64,000 nt of DNA from Bradyrhizobium quebecense (GCF_013373795.3 NZ_CP088022.1:1984001-2048000); one strand, 5' to 3'. Shown: positions 28,264-35,971, counted from the first letter of the stretch. Made by a program: numbers and translations. The notes: generated by a model not told the origin, from the sequence alone.

Positions 28264-29400
28264 ATGAGCTTCGTCACCGGCGTCGGCCTCACATCCTACG
28301 GCAAGCATGAGGGCCTGTCCTCGCTCGACCTGATGAGCAAGGCGGCCGAGCTTGCGATCTCCGATGCCGGACTGAAGCGCTCCGACATCGACGGCATCCT
28401 GTGCGGTTACTCCACCGTCTCGCCGCACATCATGCTGGCCACCGTATTCGCCGAGCATTTCGGTATTCGTCCGTCCTATGCCCATGCCGTGCAGGTCGGC
28501 GGCGCCACGGGCCTCGCGATGACCATGCTGGCGCATCACCTCGTCGATGCCGGCGTGGCGAAGCATGTGCTGGTGGTCGGTGGCGAGAACCGGCTGACCG
28601 GCCAGAGCCGCGACGCCTCGATCCAGGCATTGGCCCAGGTCGGGCATCCCGACTATGAAGTGACGCTGGGGCCGACGATCCCGGCCTATTACGGCCTGGT
28701 CGCGACGCGCTACATGCATGAGTACGGCCTCACGCAGGAAGACCTCGCCGAGTTCGCGGTGCTGATGCGCAAGCACGCGCTGATGCATCCCGGCGCGCAA
28801 TTCCACGAACCGATCACGGTTGCCGACGTGATGGCCTCGAAACCGGTGGCGATGCCGCTGAAGCTGCTCGACTGCTGCCCGGTATCCGACGGCGGCGCGG
28901 CCTGCGTGATCAGCCGCGAGCCGACCGGCGAGCGGCGGGTTCGCATCCGCGGCTGCGCCCAGGCGCATACCCATCAGCACATCACGGCCGCGCCCGCGTT
29001 GAGTGAGCTCGGCGCGGAGATCTCGATCGCGAAGGCGAAAGCGGCGTCGGGTGTCGCGATATCAGATGTGCGTTACGCTGCGGTCTACGACAGTTTCACG
29101 ATCACGCTGGCGATGCTGCTGGAAGATCTCGGCCTCGCCAAGCGCGGCGAGGCCGCGGCGCGGGTGCGCGCCGGCTATTTCAATCAGGATGGCGAGCTGC
29201 CGCTCAACACCCATGGCGGCCTGCTCAGCTATGGTCATTGCGGTGTCGGCGGCGCGATGGCGCATCTGGTCGAAACCCATCTGCAGATGACCGGTCGCGC
29301 CGACAATCGCCAGGTGCGCGATGCCTCGGTCGCCCTGCTGCACGGCGACGGCGGCGTGCTGTCGTCGCATGTCAGCATGTTCCTGGAGCGTGTGCGATGA
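28264..29400 (+). CDS. Thiolase-like protein lacking the nucleophilic Cys (Ltp-type lyase candidate)
   Basis: A 378-aa thiolase-superfamily protein. Alignment by eye with the canonical thiolase at 22517 shows G80 (VQVGGATG) where the nucleophile Cys should be, Y275 (VYDSFT) where the catalytic His of THDCF should be, and GH retained at G324-H325 (SYGHCGVGG). Loss of Cys with a Tyr at the His position, and a DUF35 gene overlapping its stop, is the arrangement of Ltp2-type acyl-CoA retro-aldolases that cut steroid side chains. So it is more likely a C-C lyase or carrier-type partner than a thiolase. The substrate is unknown. Confidence 0.82.
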   Translation: MSFVTGVGLTSYGKHEGLSSLDLMSKAAELAISDAGLKRSDIDGILCGYSTVSPHIMLATVFAEHFGIRPSYAHAVQVGGATGLAMTMLAHHLVDAGVAKHVLVVGGENRLTGQSRDASIQALAQVGHPDYEVTLGPTIPAYYGLVATRYMHEYGLTQEDLAEFAVLMRKHALMHPGAQFHEPITVADVMASKPVAMPLKLLDCCPVSDGGAACVISREPTGERRVRIRGCAQAHTHQHITAAPALSELGAEISIAKAKAASGVAISDVRYAAVYDSFTITLAMLLEDLGLAKRGEAAARVRAGYFNQDGELPLNTHGGLLSYGHCGVGGAMAHLVETHLQMTGRADNRQVRDASVALLHGDGGVLSSHVSMFLERVR

Positions 29401-29756
29401 GTGGACCGATCGCTGACTGGACCAGGGGCGCGGAAGCCATCGTCTATCAGACCTGTAACGCCTGCGGCGCGCGGCAGTATTTCCGCCGCAGCTTCTGCGC
29501 GGCCTGCGGCTCGCCGGATCTCGCCGAGCATCGCGCGAGCGGGGCAGGGACGGTGTATGCGACGTCACTGGTCTGCCGCGCCGCAACGCCGGAGACCCGG
29601 GCGCATGTGCCCTACAACATCGTGCTTGTCGATGCCGACGACGGCTTTCGCATGATGGCGCATGGCGACAACGACCTCACCATCGGCGACAAGGTTTTGG
29701 CGCGCTTCACGCAATTCGCGGGACGGCTGGTTCCGTATTTCGCAAAGGCAAAATGA
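29397..29756 (+). CDS. DUF35 OB-fold protein with zinc ribbon
   Basis: A 119-aa protein of the ChsH2/DUF35 type: an N-terminal rubredoxin-like zinc ribbon with two CxxC pairs (CNACGA and CAACGS, about residues 20-38), then an OB-fold (AGTVYATSLVCRAA to VLARFTQFAGRLVPYF). DUF35 proteins bind the acyl-CoA and complex with thiolase-like partners. The ATG overlaps the thiolase-like stop (ATGA), so the two subunits are made together. Confidence 0.92.
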   Translation: MSGPIADWTRGAEAIVYQTCNACGARQYFRRSFCAACGSPDLAEHRASGAGTVYATSLVCRAATPETRAHVPYNIVLVDADDGFRMMAHGDNDLTIGDKVLARFTQFAGRLVPYFAKAK

Positions 29757-29830
29757 GGGGCCGAACGAACCGGTCAGAACGCAAGACCAGGCTGAATTGG
29801 TTCGCTCTTGCCCCTCATAGTTTCAAGATA

Positions 29831-29932
29831 CTATCGCCAATAAAAGACAAAGCTGGCGATGACGAGCATCGCCGTCACCGCCAGCATTTGCGCAAGCGCT
29901 TCCGAGGCCGCCCTCTTGGTGGCTTCCTTCAT
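29831..29932 (-). CDS. 33-residue single-span membrane protein
   Basis: A short gene on the minus strand: MKEATKRAASEALAQ followed by a hydrophobic helix MLAVTAMLVIASFVFYW and a final Arg. The first 15 residues form a basic/amphipathic segment and the rest one membrane span, so the protein is probably an inner-membrane peptide with a cytoplasmic N terminus. GGAAACGC sits just upstream of the ATG at 29932. It opposes the flanking genes and fills part of the 419-bp gap 29757-30175; nothing else is evident in the remainder. Function unknown; similar tiny membrane proteins are often missed by annotators. Confidence 0.55.
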   Translation of the reverse strand: MKEATKRAASEALAQMLAVTAMLVIASFVFYWR

Positions 29933-30175
29933 GCGTTTCCCCTAGACTTGGGCGTGACTCATCGTTGCGCAAATTGCGCGAACGACGGCCAGATTTTGTA
30001 CTCGGAACACCCCGCGTCGAGCATTCGCTTTGACGAGTCCCCACTCAGCGAATATCAACCGTGGCAGGGTTGTCTGGGAATGCGGCGGCAATTTGACTCG
30101 CGCGTGTTGCTCCTGCGACGGCTGGCGGATACTGTTTCGGAGCCCGACAGAAACGACAGAGATCAAGGTTAGGAA

Positions 30176-30703
30176 ATGGCCCGTATCGACTACTCCGATC
30201 CCGCGAAGGCAAGCCCGCGCACCCGCGAGATCCTCGACAAGAACCGCAACGCCAACATCTTTCGCATGATGGCGCATTCGCCGAGCTACTTTGAGCAGTA
30301 CTGTCGGCTCGGCGGCGCGATCCGCCACAAGGGCGAGCTCGATCCGATCGTGCGCGAGCTCGCGATCACGCGCACCGGCATTCTCTGCGAGGCGCCTTAC
30401 GAGATCGTCGCGCACAAGCGCATTGGGAAGAATGTCGGCGTCACCGACGAGCAGAACGCCGCGCTGGAGAATTGGCAGTCCGCGGGCTGCTTCGACGAGG
30501 TGCAGCGCGCGGCGCTGATCTTCACCGACGAGATCGTCAAGCTGAAGAAGCCGACGGATGCGACCTTTAAGGCGATCGCGGCGCTGTTGACGCCAGCCGC
30601 GCTGATCGAGCTGCAGCTCTCGGTCGGCTTCTACATCATGACGTCGAAATTTCTCGAGACGTTCGAGATCGACATGCAGCCGGTGACGGAAGTGGTGAGC
30701 TGA
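30176..30703 (+). CDS. Carboxymuconolactone decarboxylase (AhpD-like) family protein
   Basis: A 175-aa all-helical protein of the CMD family (RELAITRTGILCEAPYEIVAHKRIG). AhpD-type enzymes have a redox CxxC here; this one reads C-E-A-P, keeping the first Cys and the following His but lacking the second Cys, so it cannot form the AhpD disulfide. It may be a decarboxylase-like or hydrolytic relative, or act in a catabolic pathway. Ribosome site AAGGTTAGGAA precedes the ATG. It is the last gene of the CoA-ester block before a repeat-bearing gap. Confidence 0.85.
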   Translation: MARIDYSDPAKASPRTREILDKNRNANIFRMMAHSPSYFEQYCRLGGAIRHKGELDPIVRELAITRTGILCEAPYEIVAHKRIGKNVGVTDEQNAALENWQSAGCFDEVQRAALIFTDEIVKLKKPTDATFKAIAALLTPAALIELQLSVGFYIMTSKFLETFEIDMQPVTEVVS

Positions 30704-30835
30704 ACGGCTCGCGCCGCGGAGTTCTTCGCCTCGCCCGCTTGCGGAGAGGCCGGAGCGCATGAAGCGAAGCGGAATGCGGTCCGGGTGAGCGGGAGTCTCC
30801 GCGAGTCCGACTCGAAGTCATTTTGCTGAAGCAGC

Positions 30836-30880
30836 GCCCTCACCCCAGACGTCTCCCTGTAAGAACGGGGAGAGGGGGAA
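30836..30880. repeat. Short palindrome-bearing repeat after the CMD gene
   Basis: CGCCCTCACCCC followed by CTCCC-TGTAAGAAC-GGGGAG, a hairpin of the CCCTCACCC/GGGGAGAGGG type. It lies in the gap between two converging genes. A related, longer element lies at 58202-58337. Confidence 0.45.
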
Positions 30881-30887
30881 GCAAGAT

Positions 30888-32747
30888 CTACCCCGACGTC
30901 AGCAGATCGACCTTCGCATTCGCCACGATCAGCCGGTCGGCGAGAATCTGCGCGAGGTTGCGCATGATCCGTTCGCCGGCGCGTGGGTGCTGCTCGCGGA
31001 AGCGCTCGAAATCCCTGATCTCCACCTCGTAGGCGGTGGCCGACATGTCGGCGAGCACGTCCGCCGAGCGCTTGGGCTCCAATAGCGCCATCTCGCCGAA
31101 CGCCATGCCGGCGGTCAGCGTCGCGAGCCGGATGCCGTCGGGCAGGGTGACGTGGACCACGCCGCTGCGCAGGAAGAACAGCGATGTCGCCTCACTGCCC
31201 GCGGCAATGATCTTCTCGTTGGGCTGGTAGGTCCTGACCGCGCAGAGCGTGGTGAGATCGGCGATCTCAGCCTCACTCAATCCCGCGAGCAGCGGCTGCT
31301 CGGACAGCTCTGTGGTCTCGAGGAAGTCGATCGAGCCGCCATAGCGGTAGACGATCTGGTCCTCGGCCCATTCGATCGCGGTGTCGAGCAGATAGAAATC
31401 CCTGATGTTGCCGAGCCGGTTGGTCCACTCGCTGATCGTGGTCCATTCACGTGAGGTCCGCTTGATGCCGGAGAGGATCACGGTGACGCCAAGCTCGGCG
31501 AGTTCCTGGAAGGCTTCCGCCACCAGCCGGGCACCCGCGCGGGTGGTCGCGGTGACGCGACGCAGGTCAAAGATCACGAACTCCGGTCGCGGGCTGCCGG
31601 CGAGGCGGCGCGAGACATAGTCGACATTGGAGAGCGACAGCGTGCCGACCAGCTCGATTACGCGCACCTCCTGGAAGTGCTTTGCCAGGATCTCCCGCTC
31701 CTGTGGCCGCCGCACCCGGCGCGACGGGTTCTTGCCGATGTTGTAGTCGGCAATGATGCTGTGGCGGGCGTCGTCGCTGCGGTTCAGCATGTGCAGGTCG
31801 TAATGCGCCGACAGCGCCTCGCAGACCTTGATGCCGCGCACGCTGTTGCCGTGCTTGTCGAGCTTTGGCGAGTAGCTGCCGAGCCCGAGCCGCGCCGGCA
31901 GCGCCGCCAAAATGCCGCCGCCGACCCCGCTCTTGGCGGGGATGCCGACGCGGTAGATCCATTCGCCGGCGTAGTCGTACATGCCCGACGAGGTCATCAC
32001 CGACAGCGTGCGTGCGATCGCGTAGGGCGTCACCACCTGCTCGCCGGTCAGCGGATTGATGCCGCGGTTGGCCAGCGTCGCCGCCATCACGGCGGTGTCG
32101 CGCGCGGTGACGAGGATGGCGCATTGCCGGAAATAGACGTCGAGCACCGCGGGCACGTTTTCTGTGATCACGCTGTTGGTGCGCAAGAGATAGCCGATCG
32201 CCCGGTTGCGGTCGCCGGTGGCGCTCTCGGAGGCGTAGACCGCCTCGTCGACGTCGAGCTCGCGGCCGGCGAAGCGGCCGAGCGCCTGGCGGATGTAGTC
32301 GAATGCGCCGTCGCCCTTGTCGGCATGGAGCAGGCCGGAGCAGGCGATGGCGCCCGCATTGACCATCGCATTGAACGGGTGGTTCTGGGCGTTGAGCCGA
32401 ATCGAATTGAACGGGTCGCCGGACGGCTCGACGCCGATCACGCTCTCCACCCGCTCGGCGCCGAGCGTGTCGAGCGCCAGTGCGAACACGAACGGCTTCG
32501 ACATCGACTGGATGGTGAAGGGCACCCTGGTGTCGCCGACCTCATAGACATGGCCGTCGAGCGTCGCGAGGCTGATGCCAAAATGGGCAGAGTTGGCCTT
32601 GCCGAGCTCGGGGATGTAGTCGGCCACCGCGCCGCCGGCTTCCGGCAGGAAGTCTCCGTAACAAGCGTGCAGAAATCGCAGCAGCGGCGGCTTCGAGCTG
32701 GACCAGGCCGTGGTGGTGGCGGTGACGGGAGGAGGCGATCGTTTCAT
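30888..32747 (-). CDS. glsA: Glutaminase A fused to STAS and cyclic-nucleotide-binding domains
   Basis: A 619-aa three-domain protein. Residues about 20-330 are a serine-dependent glutaminase hydrolysing glutamine to glutamate and ammonia: the catalytic pair S81/K84 (SMSKPF), NAMVNAGAIA at 126-135, and GIPAKSGVGGGI at 268-279. Residues about 352-470 are a STAS domain (VIELVGTLSLSNVDY, FVIFDLRRVT). Residues about 485-610 are a cyclic-nucleotide/CRP-like domain with the phosphate-binding cassette FGEMALLEPKRSADV, in which the ligand Glu and Arg are present. Ordinary glutaminases (about 310 aa) lack the last two domains. This organisation is known from databases in rhizobia, but I know of no characterised example. 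It implies regulation by a nucleotide and/or STAS partners. Confidence 0.93.
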   Translation of the reverse strand: MKRSPPPVTATTTAWSSSKPPLLRFLHACYGDFLPEAGGAVADYIPELGKANSAHFGISLATLDGHVYEVGDTRVPFTIQSMSKPFVFALALDTLGAERVESVIGVEPSGDPFNSIRLNAQNHPFNAMVNAGAIACSGLLHADKGDGAFDYIRQALGRFAGRELDVDEAVYASESATGDRNRAIGYLLRTNSVITENVPAVLDVYFRQCAILVTARDTAVMAATLANRGINPLTGEQVVTPYAIARTLSVMTSSGMYDYAGEWIYRVGIPAKSGVGGGILAALPARLGLGSYSPKLDKHGNSVRGIKVCEALSAHYDLHMLNRSDDARHSIIADYNIGKNPSRRVRRPQEREILAKHFQEVRVIELVGTLSLSNVDYVSRRLAGSPRPEFVIFDLRRVTATTRAGARLVAEAFQELAELGVTVILSGIKRTSREWTTISEWTNRLGNIRDFYLLDTAIEWAEDQIVYRYGGSIDFLETTELSEQPLLAGLSEAEIADLTTLCAVRTYQPNEKIIAAGSEATSLFFLRSGVVHVTLPDGIRLATLTAGMAFGEMALLEPKRSADVLADMSATAYEVEIRDFERFREQHPRAGERIMRNLAQILADRLIVANAKVDLLTSG

Positions 32748-32893
32748 CGCCTCCTGTTGTGCAACGCAATCGGGGCGCGCGCAACTGAGCGGGCACCGAA
32801 GTCAGGTGTGAGGCGCCCGGTCCGGATCGGACGCCATTCGATGGCTGCGGTCTCCGAACCGATGATCACAAAGCGAGCGATTGCTCGGTATTT

Positions 32894-32910
32894 GTTTCGT
32901 TATGCGAAAC
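32894..32910. promoter_or_regulatory. Perfect 6-5-6 palindrome upstream of the glutaminase gene
   Basis: GTTTCG-TTATG-CGAAAC is a perfect inverted repeat of 6-bp arms with a 5-bp spacer, 147-163 bp upstream of the glutaminase start. It has the same 6-5-6 geometry and similar ends (TTyCG/CGrAA) as the IclR-linked site at 33356. It could be an operator for the glutaminase gene. The remainder of the 286-bp gap 32748-33033 shows no gene. Confidence 0.35.
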
Positions 32911-33033
32911 TTTTCGCTCGGAAATGTTTCGCAAGCAAAGCAGCGTCCGACGCAGCGCTGCTCCAGAGAAGTGGCCGTCGGAGGACGAGGCACGTGGGAA
33001 TTTGGTCCGCGCGGGCGGCCGGACGGTCCGCGG

Positions 33034-33255
33034 TCAGGTCTCGACGATCGCGACGGCCTGGCCCTCGGCGATGACGTCATCAATCCTGACCAGAATCGAC
33101 TTGATTTTGCCCGCCGTCGTCGACGTGACCGGTATTTCCATCTTCATCGCTTCGACGAACGCGATCTCGTCGCCATCGCCGATATTGCTGCCGGCCTCAA
33201 CAGGAAGCGCGCAAACGCGCCCGGCAACTTCGGTCACAACCTTGATCTCTGGCAT
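33034..33255 (-). CDS. Stand-alone biotinyl (biotin carboxyl carrier) domain protein
   Basis: A 73-aa biotin-attachment domain with FVEAMKMEIP; the biotinylated lysine is K38. It is just one lipoyl/biotinyl fold, with none of the N-terminal Pro/Ala linker of AccB. It should carry CO2 from a biotin carboxylase to the carboxyltransferase encoded at 34290. No biotin carboxylase gene is in the window. It is divergent from the IclR gene, with a shared repeated palindrome in the promoter. Confidence 0.9.
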   Translation of the reverse strand: MPEIKVVTEVAGRVCALPVEAGSNIGDGDEIAFVEAMKMEIPVTSTTAGKIKSILVRIDDVIAEGQAVAIVET

Positions 33256-33267
33256 TCCACTCTCCGA

Positions 33268-33284
33268 TACCGTCTTGCGGAAAT
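33268..33284. promoter_or_regulatory. IclR-type operator candidate, copy 1
   Basis: On the minus strand this reads TTTCCGCAAGACGGTAT, 15 of 17 bases identical to the perfect palindrome at 33356-33372. It lies 13-29 bp upstream of the biotinyl gene start, so a bound protein would cover the promoter or the start of the transcript. Confidence 0.5.
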
Positions 33285-33355
33285 TTCATCCGGCGAACGG
33301 CTTTTTGTTGTGGCGGCAGATTGCCTGAGGTAGCTTCTTCTGCAAGTGGAATTTT

Positions 33356-33372
33356 ATTCCGCAAGACGGAAT
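33356..33372. promoter_or_regulatory. IclR-type operator candidate, copy 2 (perfect palindrome)
   Basis: ATTCCG-CAAGA-CGGAAT, perfect 6-bp arms around a 5-bp spacer, just before the IclR coding region. A nested dyad GGAAT-TTT-ATTCC overlaps at 33348-33360. It fits autoregulation by the adjacent IclR protein and coordinate control of the divergent biotinyl gene. Confidence 0.55.
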
Positions 33373-33385
33373 GGAGCCAAAACAA

Positions 33386-34360
33386 ATGGGACGGCGCTCG
33401 GAACGGCTTAGCCGGCAGGGAATGCTCGCCAGCGAGACTGGCGATGGGGATGTCATCCAGGTGGTGTCGCGCGCGTTTGATGTGTTGCGGTGCTTCGAAG
33501 GGCACGAAGCGCGACTCGGCAATCTCGAAATCTCGAACCGCTGCGGCCTGCCGCGTTCGACGGTGTCGCGCTTGACGCACACGCTGACGCGGATGGGACA
33601 GCTCGTCTATCTGCCGCGCGACCAGAAATATCGCATCGGCCCGAGCGCGGTCGCGATGAGCACGTCGATGATGAAGGGGCTGCAGCTTCGCAACCTGATT
33701 CGGCTGCGCTTGCAGGATGTCGCGGACCAGTTGCCCGGCACCGTGGGCTTCGTGATCCCCGACCGCTTTCATCTGGTCTATCTGGAGTTCGCACGCGCGG
33801 CGAACGCGCTCGGCCTGCATGAAGCCACCGGCAGCCGCATCTCGATGGCGACCACCGCCGCCGGCCATGCCTACACTGCGGCGCTCGATCCCGCGATCGG
33901 CGACGCGCTGATATCAGAGATGGAAGGCGAGTTGCCGGACAGCGCCAAGATGCTGACGCCGCGCATCGCGGCCAATCGCCGCCACTTGCAGGAGCACGGC
34001 TACGTCGTCGCCTGCGGCCTGTGGAGCCCGCACATCAACGGCGTCGCGGTGCCGCTGTGGTCACCGCAATACCAGACCTATGTGGTCACCACGATCGGCC
34101 TGCTCTCGGCGATGTATGACGAGCAGCGGCTGCATCGCGAGGTCGCGCCGCTGATGGTCGACCTCGCCGCCGCGGTCGGCAGCCTGCTCGAAGGCGCCGA
34201 CGGCGACATCTTCAGCAATCGGATCGAACGCAAGTCGCTTCCGGTGGCCGCCCATAACAACAACAAAATCATCAAGACGGAGGCAATGAATGAACTGGAA
34301 GCCGGAACTCGACGACCTCGCCCGGCGCGAAGCGTTCGCGCGGGAGATGGGAGGCGTTGA
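33386..34360 (+). CDS. IclR-family transcriptional regulator
   Basis: A 324-aa IclR protein: winged helix at about residues 25-85 (VIQVVSRAFDVLRCFEGHEARLGNLEISNRCGLPRSTVSRLTHTLTRMG) and a ligand-binding GAF-like domain after it. The ATG at 33386 has GGAG 9 bp upstream; the earlier ATG at 33371 overlaps the palindromic operator and lacks a ribosome site. The 3' end overlaps the next gene by 71 bp (34290-34360). It probably regulates the adjoining carboxyltransferase and the divergent biotinyl gene. Confidence 0.88.
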   Translation: MGRRSERLSRQGMLASETGDGDVIQVVSRAFDVLRCFEGHEARLGNLEISNRCGLPRSTVSRLTHTLTRMGQLVYLPRDQKYRIGPSAVAMSTSMMKGLQLRNLIRLRLQDVADQLPGTVGFVIPDRFHLVYLEFARAANALGLHEATGSRISMATTAAGHAYTAALDPAIGDALISEMEGELPDSAKMLTPRIAANRRHLQEHGYVVACGLWSPHINGVAVPLWSPQYQTYVVTTIGLLSAMYDEQRLHREVAPLMVDLAAAVGSLLEGADGDIFSNRIERKSLPVAAHNNNKIIKTEAMNELEAGTRRPRPARSVRAGDGRR

Positions 34361-35849
34361 CAAGGTCAAGCGGCAACGCGACCAGGGCCGGCTCACGGTT
34401 CGTGAGCGCATCGACAAGCTCGTCGACCAGAACAGCTTTCACGAGGTCGGTGCCATCTCCGGCATCGCCGAATACGACGAGAGCAACGAACTCACGCATC
34501 TGACGCCGGCGAACTGCGTGTTCGGCCGCGCCAGGGTCGACGGCCGCACCGTGGTCGTGGTCGGTGACGATTTCACCGTGCGCGGCGGCTCGGCCGATGC
34601 ATCGATTTCCGCCAAGCCGCTGATGGCGGAGGAGATGGCGCATGACTTCCGCCTGCCGATCGTCCGCGTGATCGAAGGCTCCGGCGGCGGCGGCTCGGTG
34701 AAGACGATCGAGACCAGAGGCGCGGCCAATCTGCCCGGCGGTGTCGGCGGCACGCGCTGGTACTGGTACACGACCGCCAATCTGGCGCGCGTGCCGGTGG
34801 TCGGGCTCGGGCTCGGCTCGGTCGCAGGCTTAGGTGCGGCGCGGCTGGCGGCCACGCATTACTCGGTGATGACCAAGAGCTCCGCGATGTTCGTCGCCGG
34901 CCCGCCGGTGGTGAAGCGCCTGGGTCAGGATTTGACCAAGCAGGAGCTCGGCGGCGCCGACATCCAGACCCGCGCCGGCGCGATCGACCAGGCGGTGGAG
35001 ACGGAAGAGGAGGCGTTCGACTATGCACGGCGCTTCCTGTCCTATCTGCCGGCGTCGGTCTACGATCTGCCGCCGACCATTCCCTGCACCGACGACCCGG
35101 AACGCGCCGAGGAATCGCTGCTGAAGGCCGTGCCGCGCAATCGCAAGCAGGTCTACAAGATGCGGCCGATCATCGATGCGGTCGTCGACAAAGGCTCGTT
35201 CTTCGAGGTCGCCAGCAATTTCGGCCGGCCTGTGATCACTGGATTGGCGCGGATCGAAGGCAGGGCGGTGCTGTTGCTCGCCAGCGATCCCTTCCACTAC
35301 GGCGGCTCGTGGACCGCGGACGCCTGCCAGAAGGTGATCCGCTGGGTCGACTTCGCCGAGACCTTCCATTTGCCGGTGGTTTACCTGATGGACTGCCCCG
35401 GCTTCATGATCGGGCTCGAGGCGGAGAAGTCGGCGACTATCCGGCACGGTGTGCGGGCGATGGCGGCGGTCAACCAGAGCACGGTGCCCTGGTGCACCAT
35501 CATCATCCGCAACGCCTTCGGGGTTGCCGGTGTGGTGCATCAGCCGGCCAACCGGTTCTCGATGCGCTATGCCTGGCCGTCGGCCTATTGGGGCTCGCTG
35601 CCGCTCGAGGGCGGCATCGAGGCCGCCTATCGCGCCGAGATCGACGCGGCCGCCGATCCCGCGGCCAAGCTGCGCGAGATCGAGGATCGCCTCAACAAGC
35701 TGCGTTCGCCGTTCCGCTCGGCCGAGAAGTTCTGGGTCGAGGAGGTGATCGATCCGCGCAAGACGCGCTCGCTGCTCTGCGAGTTCGCGCGTCTCGCCGA
35801 GCCGATCCGGAAGGCGGGACCGCCGAGCAACATGTCGACGCGGCCGTAA
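34290..35849 (+). CDS. Acyl-CoA carboxylase, carboxyltransferase (beta) subunit
   Basis: A 519-aa carboxyltransferase with the N- and C-terminal crotonase-like halves (about residues 20-265 and 270-515). FTVRGGSADASISAKPLMAEEMA, EGSGGGGSVKTIETRG and the C-half GCPGFMIGLEAEKSATIR-like block (MDCPGFMIGLEAEKSATIRHGV) are family signatures. It would carboxylate a short or branched acyl-CoA, like propionyl- or methylcrotonyl-CoA carboxylase beta subunits. The biotinyl subunit is probably at 33034; the biotin carboxylase is not seen nearby. Starts inside the 3' end of the IclR gene, after GACGGAGGC. Confidence 0.9.
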   Translation: MNWKPELDDLARREAFAREMGGVDKVKRQRDQGRLTVRERIDKLVDQNSFHEVGAISGIAEYDESNELTHLTPANCVFGRARVDGRTVVVVGDDFTVRGGSADASISAKPLMAEEMAHDFRLPIVRVIEGSGGGGSVKTIETRGAANLPGGVGGTRWYWYTTANLARVPVVGLGLGSVAGLGAARLAATHYSVMTKSSAMFVAGPPVVKRLGQDLTKQELGGADIQTRAGAIDQAVETEEEAFDYARRFLSYLPASVYDLPPTIPCTDDPERAEESLLKAVPRNRKQVYKMRPIIDAVVDKGSFFEVASNFGRPVITGLARIEGRAVLLLASDPFHYGGSWTADACQKVIRWVDFAETFHLPVVYLMDCPGFMIGLEAEKSATIRHGVRAMAAVNQSTVPWCTIIIRNAFGVAGVVHQPANRFSMRYAWPSAYWGSLPLEGGIEAAYRAEIDAAADPAAKLREIEDRLNKLRSPFRSAEKFWVEEVIDPRKTRSLLCEFARLAEPIRKAGPPSNMSTRP

Positions 35850-35870
35850 GGGCTTCGCCGCGAACCCAAC

Positions 35871-35971
35871 GTGTCATGCGCGGGCTCGACCCGCGCATCC
35901 ATCGTCCGCAGCAGCGGACGAGTGAGTCATTCGGAGCGGGATGGATTGCCGGGTCGAGCCCGGCAATGACG
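35871..35971. repeat. Palindromic intergenic repeat, GCGGGCTCGACCCGC family
   Basis: An imperfect palindrome whose halves each form a hairpin: GCGGG-CTCGA-CCCGC followed by GCATCCATC, and GATGGATTGCCGGGTCGAGCCCGGCAATGACG on the other side. A half copy is at 58128-58157. It separates the carboxyltransferase from a decayed patatin-like gene. Confidence 0.75.

Noticed and set aside
26752..28980. 742-codon minus-strand frame across the CoA transferase, dehydrogenase and thiolase-like genes
   Set aside because: Spans three genes and a palindromic repeat on the opposite strand; shadow of high GC.
30836..30880. Hairpin taken as a rho-independent terminator
   Set aside because: No T-run follows. 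The sequence is better explained as part of a dispersed repeat.
31677..33074. Long plus-strand open frame opposite the glutaminase gene
   Set aside because: It is the antisense of the glutaminase fusion, with Arg/Ala-rich low-information protein. High GC produces long antisense open frames; no domain is visible.
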